DNA from: Streptomyces phaeolivaceus
GTDB taxonomy: Bacteria > Actinomycetota > Actinomycetes > Streptomycetales > Streptomycetaceae
Reading direction: 5' to 3'
Assembly: GCF_009184865.1 (NCBI RefSeq)
Contig: NZ_CP045096.1
Span: 9,796,001-9,860,000 of the forward strand
Length of the DNA stretch: 64,000 nt
The notes beneath the pieces were generated by a model, which was given only the letters and a program-made list of their open reading frames with translations, was not told the origin of the DNA and did no database searches. Position numbers and translations under genes: made by a program. Of this stretch, positions 57,229 to 64,000 are shown in pieces. Positions within the stretch are counted from its first letter, which is position 1; the number at the start of each line of letters is the position of its first letter.

Positions 57229-59754
57229 GTGGAAGCGGAGTTGATGCGGCTGGCCGCGTCCGTTGCGACGGCCGTGGCGGGGACGATCGGTACCGACGCG
57301 TATACCGCGCTCAGGGCCCGGGTGGGTGCGCTCTTCAGGCGGGGCAGGCAGGAGCAGGAAGACTCCTTCCTCGGTGAACTGGAAGAGCGCCGCAACGATC
57401 TGACCCTGGCTCGGGACAGGGGTGACGAGGCCCGTGTGGCGGAACTGGTGCCGCAGGTCGAGGAGCTGCTGCGCGGCGAACTGCGCAGGCTTCTGGAGGA
57501 ACAGCCTTCCCTGGCAGGAGAGTTGAGGGACCTGCACAGCGAGGTGAGGAACATTGTCACCAACGGCACGGTGGTGGTGGGAGACGGTGCGCATGTATCG
57601 AATGTGCACCACCACCACTACTACAGCGGCAGTCCGGCAATTCCTCGACAGGCCCTTCCGAGCGACTCGGTGCCGTCGCCCCGCATCGCTCTGTGGCCGA
57701 TGGAGCACTACGAGAACAATGACAGCCTGCTACGGCGAATGGACGCCGTATGGGCTCAAGGTCAGGCCGCCGGGGTTGCCGCGACCATGTATGTGCAGGG
57801 TGTGCCGGGTAGCGGAACATCGGCTGTGGCCCGTAGGTGGCTGCACCATCACCAGGACGAACTGACGGGACCTCAACTCGAAGCGTCGCTGGGCAGAGAT
57901 CCCTGGGGCAACCTGCCGGAGCCCTCGGCGATCCTGGAACGCTGGTTCCGCGAGCTGGGAGTTCCGGCGGCGGACGTGCCCTCCGACCCCGGGGAACGGT
58001 CGGCCTACTTCCGCAGGCTCGCTTCGCGTGGTCCGATCGTCGTGCTGCTTGAGGATGTCGCGGTCGCCTCCCAGGTCGAACCGCTGCTGCCGGGCACGCC
58101 GGGCAGCGTGGCCCTCATCACCAGCCACTCCCGTCTGCCCCGACTGGTCCGCACCGTCGGCGCCGAACCGTTCGAGATGAAGCCGCTGGGCCGGATGCAC
58201 AGCCGGAAGCTGCTCGTCAATGTCGGCAGGATCCGAGGCGACGCGACGGCGTACGAGAAGGAACTGGACCTGATCGCCGACGGGTGCGGGGACCTTCCCC
58301 TCCCGCTGTGCATCGCGGGGGCGCAACTGGCACTCGGCCACGCGGGCAGGGTGCGCGAGCTGGCGACAGAACTGTCCGACCGCACGACCAGGCTGGAAAC
58401 GCTCAACATGGACGACGAGATCTCCGCCGCTCTGGATCCCGGCTATCGCGGTCTCGCCCCGGACGCCGCGCGTCTCTACCGTTGCATCGGCCTCCACCCC
58501 ACCGAAACGTTCGAGACGGACGTCGTACGGGCCATGCTCCCGGACCTGGACACCACCGCCCGGAACAAGGCCCTTCGACAACTCACCGCCGCGAACCTGA
58601 CAGAGCCGGACGGGGACGGCTACCGGGTACGTCACCACCTCATCCACGACCATGCGCTCACGTGTGCTGTCGCCGACGAACCGGCCGAGGTCCGTGAAGC
58701 GGTGCTGGACCGGATCATCGCGCATTACCTGGAGTTCGCCGAACGCGCGGAGGCGGCCCTGTCCTCCCGCCATCGGTACGACCCGTCGGGTACGTACGCG
58801 GCGTACGCACCCACGGGAAGTGTCGACGTACCAGAGGTGATCGCGAGCCTGGAGCGCCGCCTGGAGAGCCTGGAGAACGCGGTACGCCTGGCGCACGAAA
58901 AGGGCCGGCATGAGCAGACCTGGCGGCTGGCCCAGGGGCTGCACACGTTCCACCTCAGATGCGGTCTGCACAGTCCCTGGATCACGACGCACGAGCTGGC
59001 TCTCCTGTCGGCCCACGAGTGCCGCGACCCGATGGCCATCGCCCGTATGCACTTCGAGCTCGGTTTCGCTCATCTTGAGCGGTGGAGCACGCGCCAGGGT
59101 GACCCGCGCACCGCTCGCGAGCACTTCGAGAGCGCGCTGGACCTCGTACGCCCGGCCGACGGCAACGCCACCGAAGGCCGGCAGCGGACGGAGTCCAGCG
59201 CGCTGGAGGGCCTCGGCCTGCTGGAACGCAAACTGGGCAATCCTGCCGCCGCTCTGGAGTACTACGACTTGGGGCTGGCCGCACTGAACGGAATCGACCA
59301 CAAGCGTGGCCGTGCCCTGTTCGCCCTCCATCGGGGAGTGGCCTGCACCGATCTGCGACGTCATGACGAGGCCGCACAGGAACTGCGTTCCGCCCGCGCG
59401 CAGTTCGAGGACATGCCGGTGCCGGACCCCTACAACGCGGCACGTGCCCTGACCCGTTACGCCGAGGATCGAAACGCCGCCGGACAGCTGGACGTCGCTG
59501 TGACGGCGCTCGGCGACGCGATCGAGATCATGACCGTGAACGGTCCGGCCTACCAGCGGGCCGGGATCCTTCTGTTCAGGGGAGATCTGCTCAGTCGGCA
59601 AGGTGCCCACGCACAGGCGGTGCTGGACTGGGTCACCGCAGGCGATCTGTACCGTGAGGTGAACAGTCTGCGGGCGCAGGAGGCGGACCAGCGGCTCGCG
59701 GACGCCTCGGGGGTGGGTTACGGGGACGGCTCACAGGGCGTCGACGACGAGTAG
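57229..59754 (+). CDS. STAND/NB-ARC-like protein 2 with TPR-like repeats and degenerate P-loop
   Basis: An 841-residue protein from the GTG at 57229 (AAGGGGG upstream). Residues 1-110: helical N-terminus with coiled coil (LRLAASVATAVAGT-type start, EELLRGELRRLLEEQPSLAG). ~110-132: NGTVVVGDGAHVSNVHHHHY. NTPase-like core ~160-450: P-loop position VQGVPGSGTSAVARRW (Lys replaced by Thr), LLEDVAVASQVEPLL as Walker-B-like, LITSHSRLPRLVRTVG. TPR-like repeats ~600-830 (ALEGLGLLERKLGNPAAALE, LFALHRGVACTDLRRHDEAA). Its last 24 bp overlap the convergent GT-B gene 2. Paralogue of 33000-34937, here uninterrupted. Confidence 0.8.
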   Translation: MEAELMRLAASVATAVAGTIGTDAYTALRARVGALFRRGRQEQEDSFLGELEERRNDLTLARDRGDEARVAELVPQVEELLRGELRRLLEEQPSLAGELRDLHSEVRNIVTNGTVVVGDGAHVSNVHHHHYYSGSPAIPRQALPSDSVPSPRIALWPMEHYENNDSLLRRMDAVWAQGQAAGVAATMYVQGVPGSGTSAVARRWLHHHQDELTGPQLEASLGRDPWGNLPEPSAILERWFRELGVPAADVPSDPGERSAYFRRLASRGPIVVLLEDVAVASQVEPLLPGTPGSVALITSHSRLPRLVRTVGAEPFEMKPLGRMHSRKLLVNVGRIRGDATAYEKELDLIADGCGDLPLPLCIAGAQLALGHAGRVRELATELSDRTTRLETLNMDDEISAALDPGYRGLAPDAARLYRCIGLHPTETFETDVVRAMLPDLDTTARNKALRQLTAANLTEPDGDGYRVRHHLIHDHALTCAVADEPAEVREAVLDRIIAHYLEFAERAEAALSSRHRYDPSGTYAAYAPTGSVDVPEVIASLERRLESLENAVRLAHEKGRHEQTWRLAQGLHTFHLRCGLHSPWITTHELALLSAHECRDPMAIARMHFELGFAHLERWSTRQGDPRTAREHFESALDLVRPADGNATEGRQRTESSALEGLGLLERKLGNPAAALEYYDLGLAALNGIDHKRGRALFALHRGVACTDLRRHDEAAQELRSARAQFEDMPVPDPYNAARALTRYAEDRNAAGQLDVAVTALGDAIEIMTVNGPAYQRAGILLFRGDLLSRQGAHAQAVLDWVTAGDLYREVNSLRAQEADQRLADASGVGYGDGSQGVDDE

Positions 59755-61472
59755 GCCGGGTTCGGCTCCGGCGCCGATCGTCACCTGAACGCACAAGGCA
59801 CCGGGGCTGCCCGCAGTGGACATCACATGGTCGTGGATCACCGAGGCCGCGATGGCGGCCGATGTCCACGAGGGGCGCTTGCCACGCCAGCGGGCACGCA
59901 GACGCACGCCGTCCTTGATGAGCAGCGCCGTGCAGCCGTCCTCTGGCTCTTCGACGGTGAGCAGGGCGCAGCCGGGGTAGCGCGCGGCCACGTCCTCCCG
60001 GTTCACAGCCTCGGCCAAGTGGCGCGGCCGGCCGAGCGGCAGAAGCAGTACGTCCGCGGAACGGGGCCACAGGGCGTCGGGATCATCGATATCGGCCACC
60101 AAATGCGTTCCCGCCAGATGCCGTTCCATGGTCCGGCGCTGAAGGGGCGCGGGATAGCGCCGTACTGTGACACTGCCCCCGCCTGCGGCGACGGATACGT
60201 ACGCCGGCCGCTGGACGGGGGAGGAGTGCCCTACCGGCACGGTGGTGGGAACCGGCACCAATCGCGATCTGGCGGGTGTCGCAGGCTCTGGAAGCTGGAG
60301 CAGGTCGTAGAAGAGGCGCCGCAGCAGCACGGCGGATTCTCCCGGCCGGGACGTCACGGTCGCACGCAACTGGTCCAGTTCGGCACTGTCTCGCTGCGCC
60401 TTGGCCGCCTCCTCGATCTGCGACAGGAAGGGCCGGTGAGCAGACAACCGGGGGAGGGTCTTACCAAGACGAGCCATGGGCGACTCGGGGGCTATTTTCG
60501 ATTCCGCGAAAGTGCCCAGGACTGTGGGGATTCCCAGTGCGATTCCGTACATCGTCAAGGAGCCGTGGTCGCCAAGGATTCCATCCGCTGCCAGAAGCGC
60601 CGCTTTCCAGGTCTCCGTATCCGGGACCGGGAGAAGGAGCCCATGCTCGGTAAGCGGCGCCAGCCATGTCTGCAATTGCCATGCGCCGTGGCCGTACCAG
60701 GCATTGCAATGCACTGCCGCCAGAACGCGATATTCGTCGGCCGGCAGCTCCGCCAGGCTTCGACGAAGCACATCCATATCACTCTCATCCGATGCCAGGA
60801 TCGACCCGCGTCCCCAGGTCGACGAGACAACGATGATCTTTTGGTCCGGACGAACACCCAGGGCTCGCCGATACTTCTCTCTGAACGGAGCACTTGCCTT
60901 CAGCTGATCGAAGCAGGGGTCTCCTGCCACCACGCTCACGGGAACAGCAGCCGGGCAGCTCACCGCGAGCCGCTCACGTTGCTCATCATGAGAGAGGACG
61001 ATGGCCGACGGAACAACTCGCCCCTTATGCGTCAACCATTCCGACGACAAGCCAAAAGCTTCCCGCTTCCCGCTTCCCGCTTCCCGCTTCCCGCTTCCCG
61101 CACCAATATTTTACTGTATCCTGCGCCGTGGGGTGCGCCTATCAATGGGGTTTGCAAATTATGGAGATCTCCGCCTCGACTTGTGGCAATTGCCAAGTCA
61201 AATTTGTGTGAGATTGCCTCCTCCCATGGTATGTGAAGCATTCCCCGGGAGGTGAAGAATTCAAAGGTTCCCTCGTCCAGGGTCGACGACTCGGTACAGG
61301 TGAAGACAGTCTGGAGACGTCGGTCGCCCTCGAACACGGTCAACAGGTCGAGCAGCCGTGTCGCAGAGGTGATGTTGTGGACCACGCCGAGAACGGTCCG
61401 CTCCGCCGCCACACTCACCCAGCGCTCACTGTTCTCCGCCAGCGGCAATGGCAACTTCCCCACATCGCGCAC
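59731..61472 (-). pseudogene. GT-B-like protein 2, currently out of frame at a heptanucleotide repeat (OFF)
   Basis: From the GTG at 61470-61472 the N-half (VLGVVHNITSATRLLDLLTV, LAIATSRGGDLHNL, PHGAGYSK) runs into AGSGKRE repeats and stops at ~61032 (146 codons). The C-half, [61 protein letters not shown], reads from ~61057 to 59731 in another frame. The span is 1742 nt (not divisible by 3). One more 7-nt unit gives 583 codons, and two fewer give 576. A TTG at 61050 could start the C-half alone. Classed here as pseudogene because of the frame, but it is best seen as a switched-off phase-variable gene. Confidence 0.82.
61058..61101. repeat. Heptanucleotide tandem repeat inside GT-B gene 2 (6 full copies plus 2 nt)
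   Basis: GCTTCCC x6 (61058-61099) followed by GC. Coding-strand unit GGGAAGC. It is at about codon 124, directly after HGAGYSK, the same place as the different repeat in gene 1 (about codon 127). Confidence 0.96.
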
Positions 61473-61970
61473 GTGTCGTTCCCCGCTTTCCCCTGCATGA
61501 CCTCGCTAGACGATAACGTGCCGCCGGACCTGCGGGACATGGAGCGAATCGAGCGTGGGCCTGACACGACATCAGTTCGGTTCTCCTTCCGGACCGCAGT
61601 GTCGGCGGGAGTGGCCGATCAAGCGGAGAGCTTTCGGCGGGGGAGAACAGCGATGAACTGACAACCTCGATGTCGTGGTGGATCGCCCCGTCCACAATGT
61701 GATCACCGGCGTCGTGCAGCGCGGCACGGTGGTCCGGGCCGGGGCATCACCTGGAGAGTGCTTCTTTCCTCGCAGCTGACAGGACCCTCGACAAGTCCCA
61801 TCGTTGCGGGTCAGCGGCACTCTCCGCTTATTTGATCAAGACCCGGACAGGCCCACTCGCGAAAGCGCGAGGCTAGGGCGTGTGTGGAGTTGTGATCTCG
61901 TGGGCCCCGGCTCGGGAGGGTCGGGGTCCTTGGAGTAAAACGGTGGGGCGTCTCGACCTCAACTTTCGGA
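61473..61970. other. Intergenic stretch with a possible regulator remnant
   Basis: No intact gene. Around 61673-61760 a plus-strand frame reads DNLDVVVDRPVHNVITGVVQ then RGTVVRAG. This resembles the VHN-x-I-xG-x-V...VVQAG segment common near the N-terminus of streptomycete STAND proteins and regulators, so a remnant of a third such gene is possible. Confidence 0.35.
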
Positions 61971-62530
61971 TACGGTCCGCAACCGGAAGAAGATCCTCGA
62001 AGCCGCCGGCGAGCAGATCACCGTGAACGGACCTGAGTAAGCATGGACGAGATCGCCGCCGCAGCGGGCGTGGCCGTGGGCACCCTCTATCGGCACTTCC
62101 CCACCAAGACCGACGTGGTGGGGGCCGTCGTCGGCGCATACGTCGCCCGGATCGCCGACGACGCCGAGACCGTGCTCGTCCGTGTCGAGGCCGGCGCCCG
62201 CTCGGTGGACGAGTTGACCGCCTTCCTCGGGCGCGTCGTCGAGGCGTCCGTGACCGACCGGGCTGTCAAGGCTGCCGCCCAGACCCTGGGCGCGGAGCCG
62301 GGCGACCGCGCCGATGAGGATCGCGCCGGTACCGCCGTCGCAGCCCTCGTCCGGATCGGCCAAGCCGACGGTGACATCCATCCCGACGTCACCGTCGGCG
62401 ACATCTACCTGCTGTTCTCCACCGCGCCGACCGGCCACCCACCAGCGGCCCGCGCCCGCTGGCTCGACCTCGTCACGCCCGGTCTGCCACCCGCACCCGG
62501 GAAGCCGGGAACTGACGCAAGAGACGCGTG
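61971..62530 (+). pseudogene. TetR-family regulator with a one-base frameshift
   Basis: Frame 1 reads TVRNRKKILEAAGEQITVNG and hits TAA at 62038. The DNA-binding continuation MDEIAAAAGVAVGTLYRHFP (ATG 62043) is in the next frame. One lost G (GAGTAAGC for GAGGTAAGC) would rejoin them as GPEVSMDEIA. The C-terminal ligand domain follows (VTDRAVKAAAQTLG, IGQADGDIHPDVTVGDIYLL). An N-terminal start codon is also missing. A peptide from 62043 would lack helix 1 of the HTH. Confidence 0.75.
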
Positions 62531-62594
62531 CTACGGGTCCCACGGCGCTGGTAGATCTGAATCGCCGTTCGGAGCCTTCCGTCTGTACGAAGCT

Positions 62595-62933
62595 CTACTG
62601 GCGGTCGGAGTCGGAGTTCCAGCGTCGGCGGTTCTGGTTCTCGCTGCGTTTGCTGCCGGATGCGTGCAGGTCGTGCGGGGTGAGCCGTTCGCCGCCATCC
62701 GATGCTCGGGGGACCTCGTTCGGCTCGCGCATCTGTCGGGTCTCGTGGACCGGCCCGGATTCGGGGAGCGTGGGCTGCTCGTGTCGCCCCGGGGGGCCTG
62801 GCTCGCGGCGGCGTGTTTTGAGGCCGAACCGTACGGACCAGACCAGGGCTCCGGCGATGAGGAGACCGCAGACGAGGACGGCGATCACACCGGCCGGATT
62901 CGTCGCGGCCACCTGAAGGGCGAGGGATTTCAT
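62595..62933 (-). CDS. DUF6479 family membrane protein
   Basis: A 112-residue protein from the ATG at 62931-62933: one helix (NPAGVIAVLVCGLLIAGALV), then a polar tail with the family-typical HEQPTLPESGPVHETRQMRE and GGERLTPHDLHASGSKRSEN. Function unknown; common in Streptomyces. Confidence 0.8.
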   Translation of the reverse strand: MKSLALQVAATNPAGVIAVLVCGLLIAGALVWSVRFGLKTRRREPGPPGRHEQPTLPESGPVHETRQMREPNEVPRASDGGERLTPHDLHASGSKRSENQNRRRWNSDSDRQ

Positions 62934-63139
62934 TGCCGCCGAGTACCCAGGTCCAAGATCCGCATACCGTCGGGACGGGAGGAGTCCCACGAGTCCACCC
63001 GTACGGCGGGGGCCGGCACCTTTGCAGCGGATGACTGAGGCTCCGCTGCCCGCCACCTGTTACGTCGGCTGTCAGGGGGTACTCGTGGGGCGCCGCGGGC
63101 TCATGTCCGCGCAGCCGGCCCTTTGCCCTCGACACCGGA

Positions 63140-63268
63140 GTGATCGTGAAAGCACTGGTCGTCAACCGCACTCCCAAGATGTCTCCCGAGCCCATGGCAC
63201 GGCACGTCGTCGCACGAGCCCTGTCCCCGGTGCCGTCGCGGGCGAACGGCTGCGGGCGGCGCCCATGA
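63140..63268 (+). pseudogene. N-terminal scrap of an NADPH-dependent FMN reductase
   Basis: GTG at 63140 then VKALVVNRTPKMSPEPMA, like the first strand and phosphate loop of flavodoxin-type reductases (ALVLNCTLKPSPEPSNT). Homology fades after ~20 residues. The 42-codon frame ends in TGA overlapping the ATG of the next gene, so it could act as a leader for it. Confidence 0.45.
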
Positions 63269-63942
63269 CAGCCGAAGCGCTCATGGCCGCCTCCCGCCTT
63301 CGCTGCTGGGTTCCCCGGGGGGTGTACTCCCCTCAGGCCGACACCTGGCTCCTGCAGCGGGCGATACGGCGTGAGCGGATCACGGAGGAGACGGACGTAC
63401 TGGACCTGGGCAGCGGGAGCGGCCTGCTGGCGGTGGAGGCAGCCCGGCGCGGCGGCCGGGTCACCGCGGTCGACATCTCCTGGCGGGCCATCGCCACCAC
63501 CTGGCTGAACGCCCTGCTGAACGGTCAGTCCCTCCGTGTGCGCCAGGGGGATCTGGCAGGGGCCGTGTCCGGCCGCCGCTTCGATCTGGTGATCGCCAAC
63601 CCTCCCTATGTGCCCGCGCCGTCCACCGGGCCGCCCCGGGGCACCGCGAGGGCCTGGGACGCCGGGAGGGACGGGCGCCTGCTGATCGACCGTATCTGCG
63701 ACACCGCGCCGACGGTCCTGCGGCCGACGGGAACGCTCCTGCTCGTGCACTCGCATCTGTGCGGCATTGCCGCCACGCTGGCCCGCCTGGAGGAATCCGG
63801 CCTGCGCGCCGAGGTCGCCGACCGGGCCCACTTGCCCTTCGGGCGTGTGCTGCGGTCACGGCTCGCCTGGCTGCGGGAGCAGGGCATGGCAGCCGACGGA
63901 ACGAGCGAGGAACTGGTGGTGATCCGTGCCGAACACGCCTGA
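63265..63942 (+). CDS. HemK/PrmC-like protein methyltransferase
   Basis: A 225-residue class I methyltransferase: RGVYSPQADTWLLQRAI, motif I VLDLGSGSGLLAVEAARRGG, motif IV NPPYVPAPS (N-P-P-Y, which selects glutamine-type N-methylation), and SEELVVIRAEHA at the end. It resembles the MTQ2/HemK2 subgroup. The ATG at 63265 overlaps the stop of the upstream scrap; the CDGSH gene starts within its 3' end (overlap 17 bp). Confidence 0.84.
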   Translation: MTAEALMAASRLRCWVPRGVYSPQADTWLLQRAIRRERITEETDVLDLGSGSGLLAVEAARRGGRVTAVDISWRAIATTWLNALLNGQSLRVRQGDLAGAVSGRRFDLVIANPPYVPAPSTGPPRGTARAWDAGRDGRLLIDRICDTAPTVLRPTGTLLLVHSHLCGIAATLARLEESGLRAEVADRAHLPFGRVLRSRLAWLREQGMAADGTSEELVVIRAEHA

Positions 63943-64000
63943 ACGCCCCCGCCGCGTCCACGTTCAGCGCGACGGGCCCTTGCTCATCGAGGGACCGGTC
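63926..64000 (+). CDS. CDGSH iron-sulfur domain protein, N-terminus (runs off the window)
   Basis: From the GTG at 63926: PNTPERPRRVHVQRDGPLLI then EGPV, matching the start of small actinobacterial CDGSH [2Fe-2S] proteins that commonly follow a HemK-like methyltransferase. The cluster-binding residues are outside the window, so the call rests on 25 residues and context. Confidence 0.6.
   Translation, partial: MPNTPERPRRVHVQRDGPLLIEGPV

Overview
The window has very high G+C, strong third-position GC bias and frequent GTG starts. It also carries families typical of the genus (DUF4097, DUF1707, DUF5994, DUF6479, ECF41 sigma factors, CbtAB, Nur-type boxes) and a common streptomycete GC-rich palindromic repeat. 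All of this points to the chromosome of a Streptomyces or close relative. No rRNA, tRNA, CRISPR array or complete prophage was seen. Housekeeping-like genes are interspersed with an unusual number of damaged genes.

Layout. 1-9 kb: the 5' part of a fused isobutyryl-CoA mutase (icmF), a gutted FAD monooxygenase, a phosphotransferase, an ECF41 sigma factor, a thioredoxin-like protein, a lipoprotein, an HxlR regulator beside a beheaded rhodanese, and a nitroreductase. 8.7-18 kb: metX with a short cysteine-type leader peptide, a frameshifted MFS exporter, an isochorismatase-fold hydrolase with a DJ-1/AraC regulator, an FG-GAP protein, a BASS/arsenite-type transporter, DUF4097 and DUF1707 proteins. 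18-25 kb: the high-affinity potassium system kdpFABC, intact, but with wrecked regulation: a KdpE receiver fused to the middle of KdpD, then an amber stop, then the kinase half. KdpD N-terminal and APC permease remnants lie upstream. 25-32 kb: a NarL-type two-component pair, a truncated ArsB/NhaD permease, an NfeD-SPFH pair, IS256 and PP2C remnants, and DUF5994.

32.8-36.7 kb and 57.2-61.5 kb hold the most interesting structure: two paralogous two-gene modules. Each has a plus-strand STAND-like protein (NTPase fold plus TPR-like repeats) whose P-loop lacks the usual lysine. Each STAND gene overlaps tail-to-tail with a minus-strand GT-B-like protein resembling CDP-glycerol glycerophosphotransferases. 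In both GT-B genes a tandem heptanucleotide repeat sits at the same codon position, straight after a conserved HG-x-GY-x-K motif, yet the two 7-nt units differ in sequence. Seven is not a multiple of three, so any copy change other than by three switches the reading frame. Copy 1 (18 full units) is in frame (ON). Copy 2 (6 full units) is one unit away from being in frame (OFF). This looks like a pair of phase-variable loci.

37-64 kb: a frameshifted zinc-ribbon gene abutting a truncated tsaD, a Nur-box-flanked sodF, a methyltransferase, a cobalamin riboswitch leading to cbtB and a cbtA fragment fused to an aldehyde dehydrogenase tail, a PAS-GAF-PP2C phosphatase, two small envelope proteins, an SGNH hydrolase, a leucine-rich-repeat-variant protein, a hotdog protein, a stop-interrupted phosphotransferase, a PRC-barrel protein, a DJ-1 protein, a flavin reductase, an EamA transporter, a STAS protein, an isochorismatase with a 48-bp internal duplication, a FAD-Rieske oxidoreductase, a frameshifted TetR, DUF6479, a HemK-like methyltransferase and the start of a CDGSH protein. 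The many fusion scars suggest a region under active decay, or assembly problems; resequencing would separate the two.
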